NCBI GenBank assembly: GCA_025738555.1
Contig: JAOVFP010000003.1
Coordinates: 1,054,001 to 1,118,000, forward strand
DNA: 64,000 nt
Source: Cyathus striatus
Lineage: Eukaryota > Basidiomycota > Agaricomycetes > Agaricales > Nidulariaceae
Direction of reading: 5' to 3'
This document shows positions 21,408-33,419 of this stretch, piece by piece. The notes beneath the pieces were generated by a model that had not been told where the DNA came from, ran no database searches, and was given only the letters and a program-made list of their open reading frames with translations. Position 1 is the stretch's first letter. Each line of letters opens with the position of its first letter. Made by a program: the position numbers and the translations under genes.

Positions 21408-23971
21408 ATGTTCAACGCAGCTACGAACTTTGTTATACAGAATGGAGTATTCATCGAAATGAGGGACAACGCCAAGTTGTGTGAGCAATCTAAATCATCT
21501 TTCAGCATTAACCTGCTCATCGTGAACGTTAGATGCCAAGAAACTACTTACTCCTGTCAAGGATACTCAATTGGCGAACGTAAGCATTTGACATTCACCT
21601 CATTACTCGAATCCTAATACTACTCTTATCAAGTACCGGCATATTCGAAAGGGAGACATTCACTTGCAGGAACAAATATGGAGTAGCGACAACTATGGAA
21701 CGATCGCAAATGTCTGGGATGAGTATGTGGTGGAAGTATCAAGAGAAAGCAAGAGTAAGGTAGCACGAATATATCGGGAACGAGATGCATATGCTGTAAG
21801 ACGATGATTGATTACTTTACACGTTACTGAATTTGCTGTAGCTATTTAAAAAGGAACTGGAAGTTCTTTCTAAACTGTGGTATGTCGGATAATATGCGTA
21901 TTAGATTCCAAGAGTTACAGATATCATACAAGGCATCCCAGGATTCGTCAAATATTTGGCGTTTATGAATCGAATAACGTATTCGGCTTTATATATCATG
22001 ATGATGGTATTAGTACACTTTGTAAGCTCTGATACGAGGCAATCGCCTGACAATACTATAGGTATGCGCAGACGATACGGGGATTACGTGCCATATTTAA
22101 ACACATTACAGCGCGCTGCCTTTTCTATTAAATATGTGAGTCTATATTGCTTGCCACAAAAATAGTGTAAATAACGATGCTCAGACATTAGATTACGTGG
22201 TGAGGAACCCGCATTCAAATCTTCCAAATAACTTCTCAATGCACTTTCTTTCAGGATATGATTTCCTACTTAGAACAACAAATTAGTCGCAATCTACGAT
22301 ATTATACCTGCCAAGGAGAACTTCATGAAACGCTAATTCATTATGCACAAAATTATGGTTACTTCATGGACATTTATGTGGATCCATATGGTAGGCTTAA
22401 TACAGTGCTGTCCGTAAGTAATCTTGTTAGTATGAGCATTCCTAAATTTTATCTCTTCACGCCTTAGGTGCTTGAAGGCGCCAGTGCTCCGGCGCCGTCT
22501 TATGATGGCGCGTCACACTATATAATAACACAGACATCAGACATTTCATGGGATAGACAGAGAATACTAAGGCCACAGCTATCTAAAGGCAATTTGGAAC
22601 TGATCCGGCCAATACTTAATAACGCGGGGATCGATGTAAGATCTCACCACGAGACAAAGAGATTAATATTTGCATGGCGTAGCGCATCATTAGCAATAAA
22701 GAAAAAGATATCTTTCACCTCGAAGCACAATAGTGTATATCTGCTGGGACATCCTGTTATAATGTGGTATTCTGTTCCAGAGCTGGACAAAGTTGATGAT
22801 GTACTCTACATATCTGGCCATTCCGGAGGGAGCTGTAAACGAGATGTCAAAACAGAGACCTCGTGGCGGATTGGCAGCAGCGACATATATCACAGTTTTC
22901 ACTCTCGTGCTGTGCGTGTGAGAGAATTCACGCGGTGAGTATGACTCTGAGGTTCATTTTTGTATTTATCTATTCTTATCTGCTATATTCATTAGTTTCC
23001 AATTAAACGTGGAAAAGCTCATCTCAAATAATATGGATCACATCTGGAGTTCGCTTGTGGGAAGATGCAGAATATCCGACGACTTGTGTTATAGTCAGTG
23101 GCTTTCTCAAGCTTCTCAAGTATTAAGAAATTGTGGGCTATGTAGCCACAATGATCAAGTCAATATAGGCATAGGTAATATCTTTGTAATATTTTTTTTT
23201 CAGTTTAACTCGACGTTCAACAGTGTCACATGTATATACGACCATCCAGATCGATATCTCGCTCCAGCCTCTAATGCGACACATGAAAATGAGTGCAAAT
23301 TCTGACGTTTATTTATTCATTTCGAATCCTAAGGTCGATGAAGTCACTGGGGAGGTGTCTTTACCTGACGTGTACTGGTCATTGGATAATTCAGGGGTCC
23401 AGACACTTTCAGAATTCTCGGCCATTTCTAAAGGACTTCACATTACCAACCTGTCCATGGTTCCATACGTTTCCTATTGGGATAAATATTACTATGAAGC
23501 CATGCCTGACCTTTATATTACATGTGGGGTGACATTATCTGATGTGTGCAATTTACTCGGGCTTTCGGAATTGAAGCTAAGACAACCAGGTTCGATTTAT
23601 TGCTTTAAATAATTAATATTTGAACTTACAAATACAATGTAGTGAAATTATCTCAATCAAGTTTATATATGGAAGATTTGGATGTTAGTTATTTGACTAT
23701 AAAGCAGAAAAAGAAACGTTTAATCCCGGTGGAAGAAGCTGCTATTCCTGATAAGCACTATTCGGAGAGAGATATCGTATCACTGTCTTGGATTGGTATC
23801 ACGAACTTGGAAGATTGTATTCGAATAAAAGGTACAATGTATTCCACAATTGTTGCACAGAGGAACTTCATAAAAGTATTCCTTGATACTATGCGCAAAA
23901 ACGTGGAGAGTGCAATCATAGGGGAAATTTGGCCAGTGGATATAGATGAAGACTATATAGATATTTTGTAA
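21408..23971 (+). CDS. Pseudokinase-like protein with C-terminal YWSLD-x-SG module (copy A)
   Basis: This multi-exon gene has roughly eleven exons and about 640 residues. Exon 1 reads Phe-Asn-Ala-Ala-Thr-Asn-Phe-Val-Ile-Gln-Asn-Gly-Val-Phe. The next parts give Arg-Lys-Gly-Asp-Ile-His-Leu, a kinase-like N-lobe (Val-Ala-Arg-Ile-Tyr-x-x-Arg-Asp-Ala-Tyr, then Leu-Phe-Lys-Lys-Glu-Leu) and His-Pro-Arg-Ile-Arg-Gln-Ile-Phe-Gly-Val-Tyr, matching HPNI-x-Q-x-x-G of kinases. Further exons contain Asp-Ile-Tyr-Val-Asp-Pro-Tyr-Gly-Arg-Leu and, near 23370, Val-Tyr-Trp-Ser-Leu-Asp-Asn-Ser-Gly-Val, followed by Ser-Tyr-Trp-Asp-Lys-Tyr-Tyr-Tyr. No HRD or DFG triad was seen, so catalysis is doubtful. The layout matches large Agaricomycete families of unknown function with an N-terminal F-x-x-A-x-x-F-V-I motif. 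I saw no stop inside the main exons. Copies B and C are paralogs. Confidence 0.72.
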
Positions 23972-24300
23972 AAATGATACTATGATTTTGTTTATCAACA
24001 GGATTCGTTCAGTGGCTGGTAGCGTACTGCCTTAAGACTATGTCACTTTGACAAGCTACAGTAATGGCTCATTGATATATTGGTCGAGTTCTCTCCAGTG
24101 CATTGTTGATGGAATATGCAGATCGGGCATAAAGCAGATCGTATATATGACAATGCTAGCACAGTTGCGAGACGAGTCACTGAACTGACAGTACTAACAG
24201 AAAAGACTAGCCATACGGTTTTCTTTGTTGCCAATGCTCCATGGGTAAGCAATCGAATTTATCAGATGTGGGTGATCCAGTACACAGATTTTTCGGATTA
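23972..24300. other. Intergenic, nothing recognised
   Basis: Downstream of copy A. The first 70 bp (ttcagtggctggtag, ttatgtcactttgac) recur after copy C near 40035-40090, so the duplication extends past the gene. A short plus-strand frame at 24116-24301 has no motif. Confidence 0.4.
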
Positions 24301-24590
24301 GTAGATTTCAGATTTCAATTCAAAAAGGAATAGTTTTGCTGACACTTCCATAAAGCTTGGTATTAGCCAACACAATAAGGAGTCGGGTTCTCTCGGTATT
24401 TGGTATAACAATTGCGCTGCGAAGCTTGATGATCCTAGGTCTGATGAAACGCTCTCGGAATCCACTCCGTATGTGGGTGTGCGAGACCTTGCCGATGTCC
24501 ATGTATCTGCATTGGAAAAGGATGCAGCTGGCGGTGAGCGCTTTATAATTGCATCAGGCGAGTGTTTTTGCATCACACTACTATGAATTG
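24301..24590 (+). pseudogene. C-terminal fragment of an extended short-chain dehydrogenase/reductase
   Basis: A plus-strand frame reads Tyr-Val-Gly-Val-Arg-Asp-Leu-Ala-Asp-Val-His-Val, then Ala-Leu-Glu-Lys and Gly-Gly-Glu-Arg-Phe-Ile-Ile-Ala-Ser-Gly. This is the conserved V-D-V-R-D-V-A-x-A-H plus GERFI block of NAD(P)-dependent extended SDRs such as dihydroflavonol-4-reductase or ketoreductase-like enzymes. The Rossmann GxxGxxG and YxxxK regions are absent upstream, and the frame ends near 24590 soon after this block. It is a gene fragment, perhaps left by the same rearrangements that copied the neighbouring family. Confidence 0.65.
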
Positions 24591-26357
24591 AACATGGCTC
24601 ATATCAAAGGCACACACACAGGGGATATAACGTGTCAGCAATGGTCCACGGAGCACCTGTTTCTCGATCTTCATTCGATAAGCCTGGTATTGTGTCGAAA
24701 AGATGATATATTTCGATGCGAGTGTGTACTTATGACTAGTCAACCAGAGGTGGGAGTTTATTTGGAGTAAAGGGGGTGTCTCGGTTGCTTGAGGTAGTTT
24801 CGATACAAAACCAGTGCTGGTTGGGAGGTGGTGGAATGGTGGAATAGTTCTGTGGTAGGCATTCTGGATATGAATATATTCTCGAGGTGAGGCGAGAAGT
24901 GTTTGGGGTGTGGGATATGTTTGGACCGCAGTATAATGGCACGTTCACACAAAGGAGAAGGACACAAGGATCATTATAATGCTAAAAAAAGAAACAAAGG
25001 AGAGCATATAGTATGTAAAGGTGCAAAACCGACCGTAGTGACACAAGTATTACTAGTCCCTCCAAGGCCGTATCCCACCTTAAACCGCCTCCCAATTCCA
25101 ACTTCAACGTTACCAACGAGAGAAGAGGTGATGATTTGATCTGGGCAGTAGGGGGATGTAAGAGTGTGCCGGTGCGTGCTAATCTGATGTGTGGGAAGTA
25201 TTTGAAGTTTGAGCGTAGAGTAGACCTGAAGGCCTGAAGGTGTATGGCAGTGTACACATCGACGTGGTTGTTCGATAGCAGTGGTGGACGTTGGCGTGGG
25301 AGAAACTGGAAAGTCGAAGAGGGGAGGTGTTGGTTGAGGGCTGTTGGGCTGTTAGGCTGTTGACAAAGTGAGAAAAGGAGTTAGGAGAGATGAAAAAGGA
25401 AAGGCGAGGGGCTCGGGAGAGTGATGTGGGGGAGATTTCGAGACCACGACGTCGATATAAGCGAAGGGAGGAGGGGGTCAGTAAAGATGTCGGAAACTGA
25501 CCTTGGAGGCGCTCAGTGATAAAGCGCCCACCAACAACATTAATATTCTCTAACTTTAAGGGTGCCCGGCACGTCACACTGGTCATAGCCTCACAGGGCA
25601 AAGGGTTTTATGTTGTCAGCCAATCAAATCGCCTGAATGTGAGATCCTGACCCCGATCTCTGAAATTTCCTTATAGTGGGAAATTGGAATAAAATTTAAT
25701 CACGAGAAAAATGACATTGGACACGTTTTTAAGAGGGGTGGGAAAGTATTCGAAGTTTATCTAAGATTTCATTCGGACTCCGCTCCAAATGCCAAACCCT
25801 CACACCACCTCTAGGAATTACTGCTCCCGTATAGCTGCAAGCACTTATCGCAGAACCCGTAGGTCTGTGTAATCAGGCAAATCCCTGGTCCCTACATATG
25901 AGGCTTAAGCATTCGATATAGCGCACTTCCGAAGGCTGCGGTCGACGAATCGCCTGTGAGCATTGTTAGTGTGAGGAAGAAGGAAGGTAAGGGGAGAAAA
26001 GGTACATATGAAAAGATTATCTTCTCGGGACAGAAGCGTCCAAGCGGAATAGTTCCACAGGTTTAAAAATCGGCCATGTACGTGTATATCACCTTATATC
26101 TACCAAACCACATCAGTACCTCCATTTCATGACGTATAAAAGATGAACGTACCGCAACAGGCGAATGGACATTGCCCCCGATCAGCCTTTGTCTCGATGT
26201 ATGCCTTTACTTCAAGAAAGTCTAAATGAGAAGGTGCTTCTAGACTCTAGAAGCCCTGTACCCCACTTCTCACTTAGTCCCCTGGTTGCTGATCAATGGC
26301 GATGACACATTGCATTAGACGAATTTTGTAGGGTATACTCAGCACCATTATAATAAT
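24591..26357. other. Long stretch without a supported gene
   Basis: This contains a purine-rich tract (about 25270-25460, gggaggtgttgg, ggagttaggagaga). A 140-codon minus-strand frame (25179-25601) is Ser/Thr/Pro-rich with no motif and is probably a by-product of that tract. At 25940-26065 there is a repeat shared with about 40975-41110: tcgcctgtgagcattgttagtg and ggagaaaaggtacatatgaaa, versus tcgcttgtggggatagttagtg and ggagaaaaggtacctatgaaa. No other element is recognised. Confidence 0.4.
25940..26065. repeat. Dispersed repeat shared with about 40975-41110
   Basis: Both sites carry the series aatcgcYtgtg, gttagtgYgagga, gaaggtRagYggagaaaaggtac and gcggaatagttYcaYa in the same order and orientation, over roughly 130 bp. 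At the second site it directly precedes a longer duplicated block (41127-41540). It is probably part of a longer decayed element. Confidence 0.5.
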
Positions 26358-26584
26358 AGTACTCCTCAATTCTTAAATTTCTGGCGTCAAGAAAAAGGGA
26401 CCAAGGTCAAGTAAAAGGGACCAAATGTAAGCGAGTGTAAGCGAGATGCCAAGTAATGTATTGCAGTCCTTCACTGAGTTTCGGAGTTTGAACTTGATAA
26501 TGCATTGCTCATCGCAACCGAGCACCTGGGGAGTATAGTGCAGCATGAATAAATTGTTGAGTTCGCCCCCTCTGCACAAGCGAT

Positions 26585-28018
26585 ATGGCTAGAGAACGAA
26601 ATGGAAAGCGTACGTATTCGAAAACAGAAATGTTTGAAGCCCGCAAACGTGCACTCCAGGATCTAGAAACACTTGCAATCCTTCTTCTTGCAGATGCAAA
26701 TGACGAAGACGATGAGATTGCCGCTTTGGGAATTGCACAGATTGCATTGAGTGAGGCAACATTGCTTCAGAACATGTGCTTTGGGAGGTATGGAAGGCGA
26801 GGAATGTATAACAAAGAGAAAGCAGACCAGTTCTACGAGCTGCTGATGACATGGTTCTCAAACCGCCAATTCAAAGCATGGCTTCGGTAAGTCTTACAAA
26901 CTTGAGTCTCATTCCTAGTACTTATTTTTTTTAGCATGGACCGTGAATCTTTTTGCAAGCTTGTGGACCTCATTAAGGATAATCCTGTGTTTGTTAGCAA
27001 AGGCCATAAGCCTCAACGCCCTGTTGAACATCAACTTGCAACCTTTCTATGCCGTGTTGGGGCAGAAACTGGAGTTAAAGTGGCAGGTGTTATGGCAATA
27101 TCAGAAGGTGCTACTTATACATACATGAACCGTGTTTCTAAAGCACTCCGTAAATTGGGTCCCCAGTTTCTTCGTTGGCCTACTCCTGCTGAGCGTGATG
27201 AAGAAGCTAGAAGAATGGAAGAACGTGGTTCTTTCTTTCCAGGGCAGATAGGTTCTGGTGACGGAAGTTATATTCGTTTGCAAGACAAGCCAAAAGTTAA
27301 TCCTTTTGCATATTGGTGTCGCAAGAAGTTTTATGGGGTGAGAAAAGCTCTATATTCATTTCACATTGACTCATTACTGTACAGTTGAATATTCAGGCAA
27401 CTGTTAATAATCAAAGCCAATTTACATCCTATGAACTTGGCTGGCCTGGTTCTGTTCAAGATAGCCGGGTGTTCAAGAACTCAGATCTGTGGCTCAGTCA
27501 AAGGGAGTATTTTAGAGAGCATGAATACATACTCGTAGATAAAGGTCGGAGAACTGACCCATATGATGATACAAAGCTTCTGACTTAATGTTGCAGGCTA
27601 TCCATTAACACCTTTCTCTATTCGACCATTCAATGATCATGATCTCACTAGCAACCCCAATGAAGCTGGGAACCGTAAACGCTGGAACCAAGCTCTTTCC
27701 TCTATTCGCATTTCAGTTGAACATGCATTTGGTCGTTTAAAAGGACGCTTTTCTATTTTACGTTCACTTCCAGGACGAGACATGAAGACCATATATCAAC
27801 TTGTTGCAGTGCTAATGGTTTTACATAACATTTTGGAGGGATTTGCAGATGACCCCATCACTATAGCTCATTTTAATGGAAGGGGTGATGAATATGCACA
27901 GGACGAAGCAGAAGTGGAGGTAGGGGGAACAATTGAACTCAATGGTAATACCAGCATCTTACATAGGCAAGGAGTACTGCAGCGCAAAGAGCTTCTTGCA
28001 TACTTTCTAATGCAGTAG
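26585..28018 (+). CDS. PIF/Harbinger DDE transposase (DDE_Tnp_4 family)
   Basis: Four exons, 26585-26886, 26935-27337, 27385-27544 and 27597-28018, join in frame to 428 residues. The N-terminal part is helical and charged (Asp-Glu-Asp-Asp-Glu). Exon 2 holds a helix-turn-helix-like region, then Gly-Asp-Gly-Ser-Tyr-Ile-Arg with the first catalytic Asp. Exon 3 has Gly-Ser-Val-Gln-Asp-Ser-Arg-Val-Phe with the second Asp. Exon 4 has Val-Glu-His-Ala-Phe-Gly-Arg-Leu-Lys-Gly-Arg-Phe, the Harbinger third-acid motif. A Leu-His-Asn-Ile-Leu segment follows, typical of the family. The length is normal and no lesion is visible. It would cut and paste the surrounding element in the nucleus together with the Myb-like partner encoded tail-to-tail. 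Confidence 0.92.
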
Positions 28019-28054
28019 ACTACTACATACATTATTACGCTACTACACCAATAA

Positions 28055-29824
28055 CTAATGAAGCTTCCACTTCTTCCTGAGTTCACGACCTTCTGCGACA
28101 ATATCTGGATCAACATGGGAAGCCATAGCCATAACCATTTCCCACCTCTTCATCTCCATTGCAAGTTTATCACGTTCCATCTGCAGAGCTATCATCTGCT
28201 GCCTATCCTGATGCTCCACCTCCTCACACTGATCATGCCTCCATGCAAGCTCAAGCTTTTCTTTAGCAATCACATCAGCACTGTGAGCCTTTTGCTTCAC
28301 AGCATTAACAGTCTCAACCAGTAGCTTGTGGTGGCTATTGATGTCCTTGTTGCTAGACAAATGTTTGATGTTGGAAGAGCCTGAGCCTTTGGGCCGTTTG
28401 CGAGCAGGTGGTCCACAGCCATCGTCATTATCACTACCATTGTTGTTGTCATCGTCGTCTGAAAGGTTTGATCGTGAGTTAATGGCCCACTCACGCACGA
28501 CATCAACATCATCATGAGCACTGTGCACAAAGAGCTGTAAGTATATAAAAGCAAATGATAAAACAAGAACATACACATTATCAATCAGCTGGAAAATCTT
28601 CGAGCTTTTAAACTCATCCAATACTGCATGCAAGTACCCATACACTGTTTTCTCCCGTCTATTACCCATATCTTCAGTGGTTTGTGTAGCCTCATCGTCA
28701 CCGTCACCACCACCTGTGTGTTCATCACGTTGTCGGACTGCTTTGTACTTCGGCCATGCTTGGGCATTCCAGTACGCTCGTATGACCTCAACCGAAGTGC
28801 CTGGAAGTATCTCGTTTGAAATCTATAATGCAGCATGAGTAAAAGAAAACAACGATACAAAGGGACACACCTTTATCCACACCGAATTCTGAGCCAACTT
28901 AAACTTAGGCCAAAGGTCCACTTGAGTAACGTATGCGACAATCTTCAACTTGTCATGTTCTGAAAGTGAATGCCGTTCGTCATCACTGATGTCAACAACT
29001 GAAGGCTCCTCCCCATCAGGGGGATCAGGACGTGGTGTAGCGGTCTTCAGCGCAGCTGCCTGCTGCTGCTGTTCGGTAAGCTTCATGACCTCGTCATCTG
29101 ACATTCCACCAGTCCTTCGATTCCGTGCACCACTCTTTCCACCAGCTCCAGTACCCTTTGGATGCCCACGCTTCGGCTTTGCTGGCTCCTTGGTTTGAGC
29201 CTTGGGGGCTGGCTTTGCTCTCGTAGCTGTGGTCGCCTTCTTGGATTTGGAAGCTGGTGTAATGGGTGGGACCTCAGGAATGAGCGGAACGAGGTCTTGT
29301 GCATTGGTACGAGTTGGGGTGCCCGGGTCCACAGCAGGAGACGGCGGGATGTGTATATCTTGAGTTTGATCAGAATACGGAGTAGAGGAACCTATATGTG
29401 CACATACATTAGAAATATATCAAATATACAAATGAAAACACGTACCAAAAGGCATTGGGAGGCCTTTCTTAATCCTTTGCCTCATATATCCCACTTGGGC
29501 TGCAGTCGTATTCTCCTTCCCATGACATCCTTCCTGTGTGCGAGGTGTTGGCGAAAAAAGCGAATAAGGCTCATAATGATGAGTGCGAGCGTGCTGAGGA
29601 GGCGGGGACTGGCTCCAGTCAAAACCAGGGGAAGAGAGGCGTCCAAAGGTGTCAATTGGGGGCAGTGTTATGGTGGAGCGCTGAGAGCTGTTTGGCATTG
29701 TTGGAGCGCGAAGAGGTGTCAAGTACTCTGGGTTCCCTAAGAATAGATGGCGTGAGCGCTAATCCTTTAGAACATCAGTAAACATGTAGCGCGTACCTTC
29801 AGAGAGAACCTGCCATCTCTCCAT
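28055..29824 (-). CDS. Myb/SANT-like DNA-binding partner of the Harbinger transposase
   Basis: The start is at 29824 (Met-Glu-Arg-Trp-Gln). A short first exon is followed after an intron near 29755 by a Ser/Pro-rich exon (about 29735-29450). Then come a basic AT-hook-like exon rich in Lys, Pro and Ala (Lys-Pro-Lys-Arg-Gly-His-Pro-Lys-Gly) and a SANT/Myb-like domain around 28960-28740: Leu-Ser-Glu-His-Asp-Lys-Leu-Lys-Ile-Val, Trp-Pro-Lys-Phe-Lys, Val-Trp, then Ala-Tyr-Trp-Asn-Ala-Gln. The last exon encodes an acidic Asp/Asn run, a basic Arg-Lys-Arg-Pro-Lys signal and a long coiled coil to the stop at 28055. PIF/Harbinger elements typically encode such a protein to bind the TIRs and bring the transposase into the nucleus. 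Exon borders near 28870, 28640 and 28540 are approximate. Confidence 0.8.
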
Positions 29825-30164
29825 GGTGCACTACAGCAGAGTGCCAACTCATCACTGCGGTGCGACGTGCGTTGACTCTGAGTGCAATTAAATCTCCGCC
29901 TGAAACCTCATTAGCCTACTTGGCATCTCGCTTACACTCGCTTATACTCGCTTACATTTGGTCCCTTTTACTTGACCTTGGTCCCTTTTTCTTGACGCCA
30001 GAAATTTAAGAATTGAGGAGTACTAATGCTCTCCCATCGAGAGATATTCCATGCTGGTCTTGGTGTGTTCCCTCAGGCGTCATATAAGTCAACCACTACC
30101 ATTATGGAATTCAACTCACTTAGCTCACCGGACGCGCTATCATCCGGCGGATCCCCCTATTATG

Positions 30165-30430
30165 TTCCACTCTGGTGCTTCATGCTTAGCTTTGGCGCCA
30201 ACATCTCTTGATGCTTCATCGCAGATTGAAATCAAACATTGTGTGTTACTAACGATCAAGTGAATGCCGACATATTTCTATTTTCTGCTCGTCTCTGGGC
30301 GTCTCGGACTGATAAGCGAGGGGCTACTTAAAGCAGCGGTACAGCATTTGGCAAACACAGCCTCCACAGCATACATATGTGAGCCACCTCGTGCTTCATT
30401 CAATTCCTCATTACTCCTCCCCACGGAAAG
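30165..30430 (+). promoter_or_regulatory. Conserved upstream region of YWSLD-family copy B
   Basis: Begins at about 30165 with attatgttccactctgg, also found at 21155, and runs to the ATG at 30431. It shares ggcgccaacatctcttgatg, gggcgtctcggactg and ctacttaaagcag with copy A. The Harbinger element ends about 140 bp upstream, so it sits outside the duplicated unit. Confidence 0.5.
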
Positions 30431-32978
30431 ATGTTCAACGCAGCTACGAACTTTGTCATACAGAATGGAGTATTCATCGAGATGAAGGACAACGCCAAGT
30501 TGTGTGAGTATCATAATCATCTTCCTGTACTTAATAACTTGCTCATCATGAATGTTAGACGCCAAGAAGCTACTAAACCCTGCCAGAGATACTCAATTGT
30601 CGAACGTAAGCTCTTAAACATTCAGATCATCACTCCATCCATTACTCTGATATTATCAAGTACCGGCGTATTCGAAGGGGAGACATTCACTTGCAGGAAC
30701 AAATATGGAATGTCGAAGATGGAAAGGTTGGAAATGCCTGGGATGAGTACGTAGTGGAAGTATCGACAGAAAGCAAGAGTAAGGTAGCACGAATATATCA
30801 AGGGCGAGATGCATATGCTGTAAGTCGATGTGGGTTACTTTATGGTGTTACTAAAATTGCAATAGCTATTCAAAAAGGAACTGGAGATTCTTTCTAAACT
30901 GTGGTATGTCGAATAGTGTTCGGATTAGATTCCTAAGATCACAGCTATCATTCAAGGCCCCATCCTAGGATTCGTCAAATATTTGGCGTGTATGAATCGA
31001 ACGACGTCTTCGGCTTTGTATATCATGATGACGGTACTTAACACCCTTGTAAGCTCTGATACGAGCCGATCGGCTGACGCTATCAACTAGGCATGCGCAG
31101 AAGATACAAGGAATACGTGCTTCGTCTCAACACATTGCAGCGTGTTGCCTTCTCTATTAAATATGTAAGTACATGGTTCTTACAACAAAAATAATTTATA
31201 TAACAGTCCTCAGACATCAGATTACATCGTAAAGAATCTGCATTCAAATGATGTAAATCTTTTCTCAATGCATTTTCCATCAGGATACAATATCCTATTT
31301 AGAAAGACAAGTTGGTCGCCAAATGCGATATTATACCCTCCAAGGAGAGCTCTATGATACTCTATCACACACTACACCAAATTGTATTTACTTCATGGAC
31401 ATTTATGTTGATGCATATGGTAGGCTTAGCACGGTACTATCTGTAAGTGACTTAGTGTGAACACTCCTACATTTTTAACTTTTCATGATTTAGGTCCGCG
31501 ATAATAGTCCAAGACCAGTGCATTTTAGAATCGAATATGAAGGAACGGGGTCCACCGTTTCATGGGATAGGCAAAGAATAACACAGCTATCCAAAGGCAA
31601 TTTGGAACTGATCTGGCCAATACTTAATAACTCTCGGGTTGACTTACAACTACAGCACGAAACAAAAAGATTGATAAGTGCCTGGAATAGTGCATTATTA
31701 TCCGTAAAGAAAAAGATCCGTTTCACCATGAAGCACAACGCTGAATATCTACTGGGCCATCCAGTTGTGCTGTGGTTTTCTGATCCAAATCTAGACAATA
31801 TTGACAATGTACTCTACATATCTGGCTGTTCTGGAGACAGGTTTAAACAAGATATCAAGCCACAGACCTCGTGGCGAATTGAGGAGGACATTTTTCACTC
31901 GCATGTTGTACGGGTTAGAGAGTTTACACGGTGAGTATGTGGTTAATTTTGTATTTATACACTTACACTGTATATTATTTAGGTTTCATTTACGCAAGGA
32001 AAAACTCATTTCAATGGCTACAAACAATGTGGATCACCTAATGAGATCAGTTTCAGGGAGATGTAAAATATCCGATGACGTGTACTGTAGCTGGCTTTCG
32101 CAAGCTTTCGAAGTATTAAAGAATTGTGGGCTACGCAACCACAATGCCGAAGTCAATATAGGAATAGGTAATCACTCTTATAGTATACATATGCAGTCGA
32201 AGTTGACGTTCAATTCAACAGTATCACATATATATATGATCATCGACATTTATATCTTGCTGCAGCCTCTAATGTACTACCTGAAACGCAACCCAAATTC
32301 GGAAGTTTATTTATTCGTTTCGAACCCTAAGGTTGATGAAGCTAACGGAGGGGTGTCTTTACGTGATGCGTACTGGTCATTGGATAATTCAGGGGTTGAG
32401 ATGCTCCCAGAACTCTCGGCCAGTTCTATAGGACTCCATATTGTCGAGATGCCCCTAGTGGTATCTACAGACATTTCTTACTGGGATAAATATTACTACG
32501 AATCCCTGCCTGAATTTTATAATGCGTGTGGGGTGACATCTTCTGATGTTTGGAAATTACTTGGACTTTCAGAAATGAAGCCGAGAAAATCAGGTCCGGT
32601 TCAGTGTTTTAACTAGTTCATATTCGAACTCACAAATACTAAATAGTGCGAATATCCCAATCTAGTTTATACATGGAAGACTTGGGTGTCAGTTATTTGG
32701 CTATAAAACAAAAAAGAAAACGTACGATCCCAGTGGAAGAAGCTGTTGCTCCAGATAAGTACTATTGGACGAGAGATATCATATCTCTGTCTTGGATTGG
32801 TATATCTAATCTGGAAGATTGCGCCCGGATACAACACTCTATGTATGCGAGAATAATTGTACAAAGGAAAAGCATCAAATATCGCCTAAAGATGTATACC
32901 GATATGAACCCAGGGATCTCAGACGAAAATTCTCCCTATCCAATGGATATGGATGATGGATATATAGATATACTGTAA
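30431..32978 (+). CDS. Pseudokinase-like protein with YWSLD-x-SG module (copy B)
   Basis: Same exon order as copy A. Exon 1 starts at 30431. The N-lobe-like exon at about 30665-30820 gives Ala-Trp-Asp-Glu-Tyr-Val-Val-Glu-Val and Val-Ala-Arg-Ile-Tyr-Gln-Gly-Arg-Asp-Ala-Tyr. His-Pro-Arg-Ile-Arg-Gln-Ile-Phe-Gly follows near 30965, Asp-Ile-Tyr-Val-Asp-Ala-Tyr-Gly-Arg-Leu near 31400, a large exon runs 31494-31932, and Ala-Tyr-Trp-Ser-Leu-Asp-Asn-Ser-Gly-Val-Glu lies near 32370. The last exon ends at 32978 in Tyr-Ile-Asp-Ile-Leu. It is the most diverged of the three long copies, with many amino-acid differences but no obvious truncation, which suggests it was kept under some constraint. Splice sites of a few short exons are inferred from copies A and C. 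Confidence 0.68.
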
Positions 32979-33419
32979 AAAATGATACCATGATTTTGTT
33001 TGTCACCCGATATGCCATACTCGAGAGCATTCTTTTAGGTAATCACACGTACTACTAACATGTGTCGACGAAGTTTTGTGATAGGTTAAGGCAGAAGCAC
33101 ACGCACCCTAGTAGCACGAAGGGAAGCTGATGCAGAGACTAAGGAGAAACAATGGTAAGAGATCAGTACTCAGTCACCGGTGACGAGGCTGCAGGCAAAG
33201 GCCATTCATATGCATTGTTGTTCCGTGTGGTACGGTCGGCCCCAGTGGATGCGACGGTGACGCGCACATGCTAACAAAAGACGAGTATTTAAAACAAAGG
33301 ATAGGAGATGTAGATTTATTTATTCTGTAATTGGGGGGAGATCAAAGGAACAATAGGGTTAAATAACTTGGAATACCATGCTCGTTTCGCAGCATCTCAA
33401 CGTTGCAAAGCACCCTCAA
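32979..33419. other. Intergenic, nothing recognised
   Basis: Between copy B and a broken kinase-like gene. From about 33360 the sequence (aataccatgctcgtttcgcagc) matches that just before the first exon at the end of the window (63922-63966), marking a shared upstream region of the kinase-like genes. Confidence 0.4.

Larger units (their letters stand above)
26358..30025. mobile_element. PIF/Harbinger-type DNA transposon, structurally complete
   Basis: Inverted ends are AGTACTCCTCAATTCTTAAA at about 26358 and its inverse ending near 30024. They are followed by further mirrored sequence (ttctggcgtcaagaaaaagg, gaccaaggtcaagtaaaagg, ccaaatgtaagcgagtg) for about 100 bp each, nearly perfect apart from one extra tatactcgcttac copy on the right. 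Between them are the two genes expected of this superfamily, convergent and only 36 bp apart: a DDE transposase (26585-28018) and a Myb/SANT-like protein (28055-29824, minus). The palindromic ends make the exact 3-bp duplication ambiguous. Both genes lack stops and frameshifts and the TIRs are long and clean, so it may be recent and active. Confidence 0.88.

Noticed and set aside
25179..25601. 140-codon minus-strand ORF as a gene
   Set aside because: It is Ser/Thr/Pro-rich, overlaps a purine tract, and has no signal peptide, domain or splice partners.
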